This document shows positions 12,001-22,778 of a stretch of DNA of 64,000 nt, in pieces. A model generated the notes under the pieces. The model was not told the origin of the DNA and made no database searches. It saw only the letters and a list, made by a program, of their open reading frames with translations. Both the position numbers and the translations under genes were made by a program. Source of the stretch: Montifringilla adamsi (taxonomy: Eukaryota > Chordata > Aves > Passeriformes > Passeridae); assembly GCA_017590115.1 (NCBI GenBank), contig JAGGNK010008337.1, positions 1 through 64,000 of the forward strand, written 5' to 3'. Position 1 is the first letter of the stretch, and each line of letters starts with the position of its first letter.

Positions 12001-14220
12001 TGTGGGTTTTCTCTCCTGGATTCATGAGAGCAGTAGAGTAGCTCAATTGAATTTTCTTTCCCACCTCCCACTGAAGAGGGACATTTCTGAGCCCATTTTT
12101 CCCAGTATTTCTGTGCTTAACAGGTCCCACCCCTAGGGACTCCTATCTTAAGAGCATACAAGCAGGAGCAGGCTGCTGCAGCAGGAATCCAGAAGCTAGA
12201 GCTGTCAAACCAAGCCTTATTAGATACCAAAGGGGCTAATAAAAGAATGGGTGTTTGTTGTATTTCTGGCAGGGATGGTTGCTGAAAACCCTGGAGAGAA
12301 GGATCTGAGACACCTCAGCCCCCAAGTTCCGATGGATGTATTTCTAGTTGATCAATCTCTCTGTCTTTGTGCCTGAGCTACTTCCCACTTCAGGCCTCTG
12401 ACAGCTGGACAAAGCAGGGTTTGAGCTGTGCCTTGCTCTAAGTAAGTGTGGAGAGATGTTTTCAGTCTGACCTTGCCAAATCAGGCCCAGGCTTGGGGCG
12501 TTTGCTTGGGGAAGATTTTCCCACTCAATCGCAAGTGGCAAAACCGAACTCTATCCACAGCAATGTGCTGGAGTACTGAAGTGACAAATGTCTGGGGAGA
12601 CAGGAATCTACCTTATGATCTGCAGAGCCTTTAGCTTCATAAAGCAGAGGAAAATACTTATATATGTTGATTTGGTGGTGGTGGGGATTATTAAAAGCTA
12701 ATTATAACTTGAGAAACAGAAGGAATATATTTAACAACACAGTTCATTATTATCCTTCTATATGAAAGAGATAAGATTTGGCAGGAGGAAATGGGCTTTG
12801 TTTGGCTTTTTGTTCTCAAGTTCTCATATTTTCTTAAAGATCATCAGATAATGAGATGTAGAAGCACACATACAGATATAACATGGTGCAGTAATAAACA
12901 GAATATAATACCAGACAGCAAAAGCAAATCTTCCACATTTAAACACTTTTGTGCATTTTTCCTCTCTACTTTTTTCTCCTTGTCTTAAAACAATAAAAAA
13001 CCCCAATTCAAATAACGGCAAACTCCCTTCAGGATTTCACCCAGGATTTCCATACCGTACAACAATAGTTCCCCTCCCTCCCTTGTTACCCTGCTCTCTG
13101 TTTCTTCCCTCTAGTCAGAATTGTTGCTGTGCTAAATAATTAAAATGTCACTGGCCTTTTCCTGATCACTTTTTACACCTAGGACTGTTTTATGTCATAG
13201 ATTGCCCTGAGTACTTTTACTGTCCTGAGAAAATATTTTGTATGAGTGTGTCATATGTTAACGATAAATACAGTGGCTGATACTTCATAGAGTCAATAAT
13301 GGGCCTTTTAAGATATTGCAGAGAATTTCTGTTCTGCTTTTAAATAGCAACTCTTCCATAATTATAATGATGAAGATAACAACAACAGCAACAATAGTAA
13401 TATTCTCAGTCCTCTGCCAAGTGTACCAACTGGTGTCAGAGATGGAGAGAGATGAATTCATCATATTCATGTCCTCCTTTCTCCACAGGAGTAGAAAAGG
13501 TGTGATAACAATCATGCTTCCAGACTTGCTCTTGAACACTTTTCAGCTGGCAATAGCTCATATTTGGGACTAGAATAGGGGAAGCAGCCAGGCACCTTAC
13601 TGCTCAGTACCAGTCTGGCTCCACATTTCTGCATTTCCTGGTAATGCATGATCAGGCACGATTGCAAAGGGGAGCCTGGAATGAGTAAGAGAAAAATGAG
13701 ATGTCAAATCTTACATTTAGAGGACTTAGAAAAGCATGTAAATAAGTTACAGCATTGATATCCTGACAGATTGCTCAGCCAGGCGGGTGGAAATGGAAAA
13801 TGAAAATCTATTGAATAAATAAATTAATTTTTAAATCTATAAGTGGTTTTAGTAGATTAATATCCTCTTACACCAGATTATCCTACAGAAGTCAGTTCCC
13901 AAACTCCCTCCCAGCGTATTAAACAGTGACATGTTCAAACAGAACAGTGCAAGGGAAAAGCCAAAGGAACCCTTGCTGGTTGAGCACGCTCATAAATGTG
14001 TTTCCACCAGCTCTTGTGAGCAGCCTTTCCCAGCACAATCCTCTGCTGGTCCCCAGAGAACTGGATATTGTACTGACGTCAGAAACCCACTGCCCCACAC
14101 AGGGCTTCTTCGCCAGATTTCTGTTAAGGGAGCAAGAAACAGCAGCCCTTTTTGGGACTTTTCTCTGCAGCAGATAACTGATACCAACCTTCAGTAGGTG
14201 GAATGTGGGCTCAGAAGGTG
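9091..14220. other. Non-coding stretch, no gene recognised
   Basis: Unique AT-rich sequence with no recognisable gene or repeat. Local items of mild interest are a CRE-like half site next to a TAATTA homeobox core at 9277-9294, a cluster of TTGATTGAT and TTAATTA homeobox-type cores near 10908-10930, and a T run at about 10932-10945. The palindrome CTGCTGCAGCAG sits near 12170. Open frames are all under about 120 codons and overlap on opposite strands. Confidence 0.55.
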
Positions 14221-14345
14221 CAGGTTCCAAGTCCAGGCCTGTTGCTGACCTCCTGAACAACATCAGACAGGTCAATTCATGCCTCTATGTAATGCACGTA
14301 ATGGTACTGAACTCCTCTGTGAATTGCTTTGAGTCTCACTGGGAG
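14221..14345 (+). repeat. MIR-like SINE remnant
   Basis: The order of motifs follows the tRNA-derived MIR/CORE-SINE layout in the sense direction. A B-box-like GGTTCCAAGTCC comes first, then GCTGACCTCCTG, then GACAGGTCAATTCATGCCTC (compare MIR 'ggcaagtcacttcacctc'). After that come AATGGTACTGA and ACTCCTCTGTGAATTGCTTTG (compare 'cctcctttgtaaagcgctttgag'). The copy is highly diverged with internal deletions, as expected for a family active before the bird-mammal split. The match is from memory of the consensus. A profile search would decide. Confidence 0.45.
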
Positions 14346-14997
14346 AAAAATTCTGTAAGCCCCCCAAAATATTTCATGAATAATGAATTGCAGGGATGAT
14401 AGTACATGAAATGTGTAACAAAAAGCCATTTAAAAGCTCAGTGCACGGCAAGTTAACAAAACATGGGTGAACTGGAGGCTCAGTTCTCATAATTCTCCCT
14501 CTCATCTAATAAAATGGCTTTTTAAAGTCTGGACAAGTGAAAATGGACTTACTAATTGCATCTCGCTCATTTCTAGATGGAAAGATTAATCACAGGAGCC
14601 AGGTGGGGTTTTTTTTGGCTCTTGACTGATTTTGTCTAAGTGGTCAAGGACATTAGTAGGATTTATTAGTGGGAATCACTCAGCAATACCAGTTCTGTCT
14701 CAATCAGATAAGAAAAAAATGAATTTTTTTCTCTTTCTGGGCTTGATCCTTTTGCAGGTTCAACTCTTTCAAATGTGGATCAGGTTGATCCTAAATCTAC
14801 TATGCCATGTTTAACTCTAGAGCCACTTTTCCTACCTGATGACTTGGGAGTGGGTCTGTCTGCCTACTCAAACCCGAGGTGGGAGAGAAGGTGGGATTCT
14901 CCACAGCGCTGAGCTATTCCAATAAACACGCAAAGCCCGAGTGCTGTGCTCCGCGGCTTTGCGTGCGATTTGGCTCTGTGGAGGGAGCCTTTCAGCG
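14346..14997. other. Non-coding stretch
   Basis: Unique sequence with no recognisable gene. A short GC- and CpG-richer interval lies just before the minisatellite, around 14937-14970. Confidence 0.55.
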
Positions 14998-15106
14998 TGC
15001 TTTTACATGTGGTTTGGCCATGCTGAGGCTGTTTCACAGCTTGCTTTTACATGTGGTTTGGCTGCAGCCAGGCTGATTTACTGAGAGTCTTTACATGGAG
15101 CTTGGC
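14998..15106. repeat. Degenerate minisatellite, period about 44 bp
   Basis: The 20-mer GCTTTTACATGTGGTTTGGC occurs twice exactly, starting at 14999 and 15043, so the period is 44 bp. A diverged third copy (TCTTTACATGGAGCTTGGC) begins near 15088. A trace of an upstream copy (GGCTTTGCGTGCGATTTGGC, from about 14955) and a downstream fragment (CTACATGTTTGGG, about 15123) suggest a longer, decaying array of up to five units. No open frame runs through the array in a way that suggests protein repeats. Confidence 0.75.
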
Positions 15107-16899
15107 TGTGTTATACTGAGGTCTACATGTTTGGGAGTTTACTACTCCTGCACTCACTAAGACAGTGCAGGTCTGAATTCTGGAGAACAATTTAGATAAA
15201 GTGAGAAGTCAAACCCAGCCTGGCACTGCTCCCTGCAGCACCATAATAAAAATCCTCAAGCACTGTAATGCCCCAGCTTCCTCCACCACAACCAAAGCAC
15301 TGCTGCCCTGGCTCCTGAAGTCGAATATTTTCTGTTTTAGATGCAGGGGATTAGATGTAAATCCTTCCCTCCATTTCAGAGCTGGGATCCAAGTGGCTCC
15401 CAGCTACATCAGCTGCTCCACCTTGGTGTGGGTTGAATGAACAGTCAATAATATATTACATAAAGACTGAGAATTATTAAACCTTTTCATAACCAGCAAT
15501 CTATAACCAATATTTCTCCAGGCAGTTTCAAAGTGACAAAACTCCCCAAAATCGTTATTCCCGACCCACAGAAAACACGCTGGCAAACTTTAATGAGTAA
15601 CTCTGAGGTATAAACATGGAAGTGTTATTTTGATGCAAAGATTCAGGCACGACTTTTGTCTAACATTAGCTCCTTTTGAAACATTTGTCCACAGATGTTC
15701 TTTACAAACTGTAATAACTTTTGTCTGTGTAGTATTAATCAAGATAATTCCTTTCAGAGAAAGAGGATTATTCACTAATTTTTCAGTCTAGCTCTTCTCT
15801 CCCCTTTATGTCTCTGGTTTTCATTGCCTGGATCAAAATTCCCATTACCTGCAATTTTCTTGTTTTATGCTTCCAATGCAAGATGGAACTAAAACCTTCC
15901 AGGCTTCCTATCACATAGCTGCCAGTACTGTTCTAATTTTGATTTTCCTTCCTTTTATGTGCAGTGACTTAGATTTACATGGACACAGGTTTTATATCAA
16001 TTGTCTCATAACTTGTCTTTACTTTTGCCTGTCAGGTCTCAGAGGAGATAAGACTGGGAAGGAAAGTAAAGGGGGAATTACAGTTATAGTGAATTCAGTT
16101 CCAAGAATTCTCCTAGCGAGAGAGATATAATTTCCAGATGCTATTACAGGATTTAGCAACTTAACAGGGCATTAGGTGTCACTTAAAACTTTTAAGCTCA
16201 TACCAGGGACTGAGCTGCAAAAAGAGTCCAACAAGTAGAATACTGTAATAAAGTAGAGCAAATGCTACAGAATGAACAAGTTTTCTAGAAACAAACATGC
16301 TCAGCAGATGAATTAGAAAAGGCAGCACAAATCCTTTCACCTTTGGTCAGTTCTTGAAGCAGTAATCTGAGTGAGTCATTGGAAGAAACAAATATTTTCT
16401 CAGTGAAAATGTGAAGGAATCACTCCAACCCTTAATTTTTTGACATAGAGAGAGCATTTGATATTAAAAATTTTTAAATGCTTATCTGCACTTGCTTTTT
16501 GTAAATTTTGCCTTTTGGTGAAAATGTTCTGCATCCAGTGCAACTGCTGTGACCTGGATGAGAGCAGCATCTTCCAAGGAAGTTGAGTGACTGAGCACGG
16601 CATCATCTGGATGTCACTGCATTTTACCTTTTGTATTTTCCCTCAGCTCAGAAAGCTTGGTAGAACCTCCCTTTCCTGAGTTCAGAGTGGATTTGCAGAA
16701 TTTCTTCTCCCAGACTGGAAGAAAGATGAAAAAAAAAATGTTGAGAGGAATGTCTTAATTTGTTGTCGTTTGCTTGGGTTTACTTTGTTTTTGAGGTGGG
16801 GTTTTTGTGGATTTTGTTTTTTTAAAACTTTGTTTCTGAATTCCATGCAATAAAGTTTTTGATGATCTAAATGTATCTCTTTTGGTTTCAGAACTCAGA
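15107..16899. other. Non-coding stretch with T/G-rich interval and AATAAA
   Basis: No gene recognised. From about 16755 to 16845 the plus strand is strongly T/G-rich. It is followed by AATAAAG at about 16849, a further T-rich run, and then an acceptor-like TTTTGGTTTCAG near 16880. This could mimic a poly(A) signal but has no supporting transcript structure. AATAAA is frequent by chance in AT-rich DNA. Confidence 0.5.
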
Positions 16900-16922
16900 T
16901 TTTTTTTTTTTTTTTTTTTTTT
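16900..16922. repeat. Poly-T tract (23 T)
   Basis: An uninterrupted run of 23 T. No retrotransposon body is recognisable on either side and no clear target-site duplication flanks it. It is probably a simple slippage-prone mononucleotide tract. Confidence 0.9.
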
Positions 16923-18242
16923 AGTTAGCATTTACAGAACAATTAAAAATTTCAGTTTAGTTTTCATAAACAGGTACAAAAATTCATAATCAAAAGTACT
17001 TTCATTGAAGTCATGATATGCTTTTAGTAGAAGAGATGCACTTCAGATCACTTTGCAAAATTATTTTTTTCTCGTTAGAGTTCATGACTTGCCGTGTGAT
17101 GAGGGGACACTGGAATTTAACAGCTTGAACCATGTTTCATTTATCTTTGTGATCGAGCTGTAAACAGCCCACATGGAGACACCCGGGCCATCACATGGAC
17201 TCGTAAAACACAGCAAATAACACTGGTGAGGAAACCTGCCCAGTCCTCTCAGACCAAATTCCTGCTTACCTTCCTCTGAAGATAAGAGTCAAATTAAGCT
17301 GCTTCTTCTGCTAAAAAATGGCACCATGGGAGGCACAAAGGCTCAATATTCCCTGGGGGCTCCAGCTATGAGTTAGTGCTTTCCAAACCCTTCCATGTGT
17401 TGGCTGAAATGAAGCAGGGTTTCTTCACCACTGTTATCATATCAGTTTAAATCAGAGTCCAGCATCTGTAGTACAAGGATTTGTTTTCAAATTAACCACA
17501 TATTGCATCTCTTTGATTGGAAATTTTTACTGCCATTCGTTTATTGGTTCCTCAGGAGATGGATTTGGAAGTTTAAAGAGTTCAAAATCAAGAGTTTCAG
17601 CGTTCTCTCCCAAAACCTAGAACTTCTCATTGTTAGGCTTGTCTCCCAGCTAAGAAGAGATAGAAGCCCTTTTAATTTATTTTGGGAAATAAATTTCCCT
17701 CAAGAACATCATCATTCTGATCTACACTCGCAGGAGAACTGCTGGTAGCAAGCTTGGGATACAGCAGAAGAGCTGCCTAAAACAGAAGCAAAGTTTCTTT
17801 AGGTTTGAACTTTTTGTGGGTTCTGGTCTTCTCTCTGTAGCTTTTCAGAGATAATGAATGAAAAATTGGTGCCTTGTCCTCAGAGGTGACATGACCTCAC
17901 CTGCATTTACCAATACTTGGCACCTGTAGGCTCCCACGGAACAGAAGACATTTCCAAGACCAGTGGGACAGGACCATACGTCTATCCCAATATTTCTGTT
18001 ACTATTAGCACCAGACAGCAGGAGGATGGACCAGGCACAGGGTATTGCTTTACAAAAGTCCTGCAGGTACAAAGCAGCAACAGCTTTTCCCCTGCGAAAT
18101 TAGTGCTGAGCTTTGCTCTCCCAAGGCTGATTCCTATCATTCCCAATGACCTGTGCTGGAGCAGCAGATTTTGTGACAGAGACAGTTGGAGCTGCCTGAA
18201 TTATTTCTTTGAATTATTTTTTTAAATGATTCCTTCTCCCAG
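16923..18242. other. Non-coding stretch
   Basis: Unique sequence. The interval 17040-17240 has few homopolymers, mixed composition and several homeobox- and E-box-like cores. It reads like a conserved non-coding block, but conservation cannot be judged from one sequence. No gene is recognised. Confidence 0.5.
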
Positions 18243-18460
18243 GCCTTCCTCCCATCCTAACACCACCTGTGGAGTCTCGTTGGCAGCTGTTGGGAATGCT
18301 GCACACATCGATGGCCAACATTCCTGCTGGGGGTGGAAATAGGCAGTTGTGCACGGAGGGCCTGGCAGGTTGTGCTGTTTCCTATACCACCTGTGAGCAG
18401 ACACCTCACTGCTCAGGCAGTCCTGAGACACAGAGCTGTTTCCAGACATCTCAAAGGAAG
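18243..18460 (+). other. Candidate orphan exon bounded by good splice-like sites
   Basis: An acceptor-like CCTTCTCCCAG ends at 18242 and a donor-like GGAAG|GTAAGATG begins at 18461. They bound 218 nt. One of three forward frames is open across the whole interval: two bases complete an incoming codon, then 72 codons run to the donor. The translation begins LPPILTPPVESRWQLLGML, contains several cysteines (TEGLAGCAVSYTTCEQTPHC) and ends TSQRK. I recognise no domain. An open 72-codon frame in GC-richer DNA is not rare, so this may be chance or an exon of a non-coding RNA. No partner exon was identified. Confidence 0.2.
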
Positions 18461-19581
18461 GTAAGATGAAGAAAGTTCTCAGAATATTGTAATGCAGAAC
18501 ATCATTCTTCTCCTTTTACTAGGGATTCTAATTTTTGCTCCTTCTCCTTCTGAAAACAGACTAAAGGGGAGCTGAATCACAACTGAAAAACTGCCTCTTC
18601 CATTTGGGTGTGTCAGGAAAGACCTCAGGCTGGGATCAGGGCTCTGCCATGCCGTGTCTTTGCTAGCAAAGAATGCAGGGAACAAGGGTACCACAGGCAA
18701 TGCTCAATCTTTCAACAAGAAAAGGAAAAAGAAGATGAGAATGAAGAGCAAATTCAGCCTTGGGAGAATGGACATCCCTAATCCCTGACAGAAATAAATG
18801 AGGATAATGCCTTTTCCATGCACTGCTGTGAGACACGGGCTGAACTGGCTGCCACAGCATTTCTCCAGCAGCCACTGCTCCACAAATAACAAACCCCATC
18901 CAGGCAGGATGAGCTACTTATGGAAACTTACCAGAAGCACAAAAAGACTATGTTTTCTTCTCCTTCTACCCAGTCAACCCTCCTGCTGGACACAACAGCT
19001 CTGCACACCCACACACAAATACGTGCTACTGCTAATAGAATGTATCATTGAATTCCAATAACCAAACATCAGAAGAGCAGCTCACCATGAACTGGTGTTT
19101 TGCACTGACCACTCAAAATGCAATAAAGGATACTGAATCCCAGAAGTTCAGGGGAAAAAAACCCCAAAGGTACCATGTCAGGAGAAGAACTCAAAGTTTA
19201 AGAGCTTTTCCTATTATTTTTCTACTCGTTAATGAGTAGATTCAGTCTGTATAGAAATGACTTCTTTCCTAAGTGCTAAACTCTGCACTGGACCCTGCTG
19301 TTGATAGAGGACTTTGAAGAAATCTGTCTTCTCTCCCTGTTCCTTTGCCTACAGAACATAAATTTGGTCCCAAGACTAATTCTCATGTTGAAAAGAAGTT
19401 CTCACATTTCTCAGCATTGTTTGAGAGTGAAGAACGCACTGAGAAGGGCTGCCCCTGTCTTCAGGGTGAGGTTCCTAAATTATAATCAGGAGAAGAAAGA
19501 CTTTGCCACTAAATAATGTAAAGTGTAAGTAATGAAATAGAGGAAGGAATCAAGGTAGGAGAGCCAATTCTTGAAGATTCC
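18461..19581. other. Non-coding stretch
   Basis: No gene recognised. A near-perfect 20-bp palindrome with one mismatched pair lies at 19221-19240 (TCTACTCGTTAATGAGTAGA). A strong minus-strand donor-like site (CTG|GTAAGTTT) sits near 18930 without a convincing exon. Confidence 0.5.
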
Positions 19582-19598
19582 ATAATAATAATAATAAT
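19582..19598. repeat. Short (TAA)n microsatellite
   Basis: A little over five tandem ATA units lie in otherwise unique sequence. The array is short and probably stable. Confidence 0.85.
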
Positions 19599-20603
19599 TT
19601 ATTCATTACTGGAGAGAAGTCACACTGAAGGTGTTTGTAGACATGAATTTTGACTAATATTTCTAAAAACTCTTCACCATCCTCATTTTAATTGTATTGA
19701 AGAAAAAGGGATGCAGGAACCACAGAGCTGTAAGGACTGAGGAGGATCCAAGCAGTTACATGCATAAATGCCAAAAAAAAGTCTTCTAATCTAGAGAGAG
19801 TTACAGATTCTGCTCTTTCCCCTGCTACTTCTGGCCTCATGGACAGTACAAATTAGCAGTTAATGTAATTGTTACTGCAGCACCTGGAGAACATGCAGTG
19901 TGCCACTGGAGAGAATTTCCAAATGAAATTATGTACTTTGGCTCTATAACCAAAGAAATTTCACAGGCTTCAGGCCCTCCTGTAATGCACAAGAAAACCC
20001 CACTTACTGAATTTTCTTGCAAACCACCCTATTTCTGGAACTGGGATGTCATTTAGCTGAGCAATTACAGAATGATATTAGAGTTCCTCAGATAAAAATC
20101 AGCTAGAATAAAATTCTTTATTAGTGGTATTTTCCTCCTTCTCTAGGTTTTCTCTTTTCTTGTGATTTTTAACAGCAGTCAGTACTCATGAAAAAGTTTT
20201 TCATCAGCACTTAAGCCTCAGTGCTGAAACAATCTGCAGAGAAAAAACCCCACACATGCAGAAACACTGGGGCCTGCCTAACCCAGCTGGAAAACTCCTG
20301 AGGCAAAGGAAAGAGGGAATCTAAATGAAAAATCTGCCTGTGGCAGTATATCCCATTGGAAAATTCAGGTTTCACATCTGCCTTGGTTGGCTTATAAATA
20401 AAACAATAAAAACAATTCAACAGTTTGCCATCCTAGTTTTACCCAGTTGCTTGCGTGAGAAATTTAGCAGCATTAATAGAGAGTTTTTTTGACTGCTGAA
20501 GAAAACATCTTTCCCATGACTTACGCTGGTGTACACTCAAATAAGAACTCTGAACATAAGAACTCTTTGTCCATGTCTGAGACAAAGAGAAAAATCCAAG
20601 TGC
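19599..20603. other. Non-coding stretch
   Basis: Unique AT-rich sequence with no recognisable gene, repeat or motif cluster. Confidence 0.55.
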
Positions 20604-20642
20604 TTTAAATCAAAGCACAGGATTGCCATGCTTTGATTTAAA
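20604..20642. repeat. Perfect inverted repeat (14-bp arms, 11-base loop)
   Basis: The left arm TTTAAATCAAAGCA (20604-20617) and right arm TGCTTTGATTTAAA (20629-20642) are exact reverse complements around an 11-base loop. Each arm carries a TCF/LEF-like core (ATCAAAG and CTTTGAT), so the pair faces in opposite directions. The left side is also nested: TGCTTT at 20601-20606 pairs with AAAGCA at 20612-20617. The stem is too short for a typical microRNA precursor because pairing stops at 14 bp. It could extrude as a small cruciform or act as a paired binding site. Confidence 0.8.
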
Positions 20643-22744
20643 ATTCATATATAAATGGATTTTTAATTTATGAAAGCCCTAGACAAGATGCAGCATGACC
20701 CTCTGCAGAATTGCTCCTAGGCCTCAGTGGTGAGCTCCTGATTACAATGGTTCCCATGTTGCATCCAATTTCAGTGCAATTTTGAGTGTGGCCTTCCAAC
20801 AAAAATCATCATCTCAGCATGTTATTCTGAAATACATCTTAATAAATCACAGCCAGTATTGAGACTAAAGGGGGGGGGGAAGAGAAAACTTCTCACCAAA
20901 TTGTAACCAGTAGCCTTGAAAATGAAATATTCCTGCTAAATTCCCACTAAATTTTCTCCTGTGAGCAGGCTACATTGAGTTTTGTAGATAAGGGAGTCAT
21001 TGCTTCAGTTAGATTAAATAGTTGCATCAAATTTGATTTACATTCTGAAGAGCTAAAGAAAATAGCTGGTTTTTGTCATTAGCCATACAACGAGTAGATT
21101 TCTCAGCTGGATGTCCTACATTTGTCACTCCCCAACAACTCAGTCCTAATATATTGTCCCTTCCTCTTACTTAGATATTATTTCAATCATTTATCAATTT
21201 AATTAATAATTGGTTGATAATTGTCCACATAATCTCTGTATGGAGACAGTCAACCCTTTCCTGAAATGTTTTAGGCTTTACCATAATCTTGGCGGATGTG
21301 GGGTTTTTCCCCCTCACAAGAAGTAGGAGTAATTTTTCTGTCACTGTGGAAGTGAATAAATGCACAAAGGTTTAAAAATGTCCTCTTTTGGCCACTGAGT
21401 GGTTTATCAATGCAACATTTAACACTATAATGCAAGATTTGAGACTACTCTTAATTTAGGGCCCATCAGACTTATGGGGACTAGTTAACATTGGCACCAG
21501 ATGGATTTGGGTCAGGGAAACCTTAGGAAAAGCCAAAGCCTACATTCACAGAAAGGTGAAAGGAGAACCTTTTTCTCTTTCCCACTTTTCTTCACTTTAT
21601 AACCTTCTCTAGATTCATAGGCAGAAGTGTATAAGTTGTATATTCTTTTGTCTTGCCAAAATCTGTTAAGAGAAGTCTACTGTGTATGTAAATATCCTAT
21701 CTTTTAAGACATACTATTCAAAATTTCCAGGAGCTAAAGAAAGGAAAAGAAAAAGGTTGCTTTTCACAAGCGAGGACTAGAAGACATAAAATTAATTGCC
21801 AGTATTAAGTAGAGGTGAGTCCACATAAGTATGATGGGCCCAACCTCAGGGGTAGGTCACAATTCCTACATTTAGGGTTAAAAGGTTGCATTGATAAGCA
21901 ACTCCAAATATATGTAGTTAGGAGGTAAATTACAGAAACAATCATTGGAATTACTAGTTCCTGGGCCAGGACAGAGTCCAGGCTGTCAAAAAGATTCATG
22001 ATACAGCCCAGTCTGGGTTTTACAGGCCCAAATTGGGTCTATTAATTTGGATCCAGAGCCAACAGGCCAGGATATGTAGGTGGCCTGTTCTGATGGAAAC
22101 ATTTTCCCCACTGCTGCCACATTAACAATCTGTTCTTGAGTCAGACAGAAATATCCCACCCTCCCTGACCCATCCAGGCTCCTGGACAGAATTGTCCTTG
22201 GCATATTCCTTGCTGCCCACCCTCCCTGATTTCCTCCATGTTATCCTGTGGAATTCTCAAGAACCCTGTGAAATTAAGGCTAGGACTCAACGGGAGACAA
22301 TTTTGCTGACTATAGTGAGCTTTTACAGCCCCAGAAACAAGTCAGGTTAATGTTTTTTTTTCTTTCTCCCTCCCTGGACATGAGCCACTCCAGAGCTTGT
22401 ATCTGAATATTTGGTTCTCATGCATATTTATTTACTTAGGAGTGGCATTCCTATTTTTATAGCTTTGAGTTTTTAATTTTCTTGTTAGCAGCATTAACAA
22501 GGTTCATGGCATATAAAGTGAGCTATGGCATTTAAAAAATGTTGGTCTAATGTAACACCAGCCTTTTTTTATATACATGTTCAATGGCAAACTCCTACTG
22601 ACAGGCAGAATGCATTTCTATGTCTGGGTAAGTTTATAGATGGTGTTCCCACCTCTGGGCCACAAGGTCACAAATTTGTTTCTGATTCTATTAAAGAAAC
22701 ACTCAGCAATGGTAAGTCTGTGTGCTTCTTTTCTTTCTTCTTCT

Positions 22745-22746
<2 letters not shown>
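20643..22746. other. Non-coding stretch with a G10 run
   Basis: No gene recognised. A run of ten G lies at 20870-20879. Open frames are all short. Two donor-like GGTAAG sites near 22628 and 22711 sit in one 112-codon frame (22525-22863) that reads into the poly-T tract. That makes coding unlikely. Confidence 0.55.

Positions 22747-22775
<29 letters not shown>
22747..22775. repeat. Poly-T tract (29 T)
   Basis: An uninterrupted run of 29 T, preceded by a mixed TTC-rich pyrimidine stretch from about 22726. No adjacent retroelement body or target-site duplication is recognised. Confidence 0.9.

Positions 22776-22778
<3 letters not shown>

Noticed and set aside
16741..16890. 3' end of a transcript (T/G-rich interval with AATAAA)
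   Set aside because: AATAAA is common in AT-rich DNA, the T/G-rich part lies upstream rather than just downstream, and no coding exon is nearby.
20601..20642. MicroRNA precursor
   Set aside because: Pairing stops after 14 bp, well short of the roughly 30-bp stem of a typical precursor.
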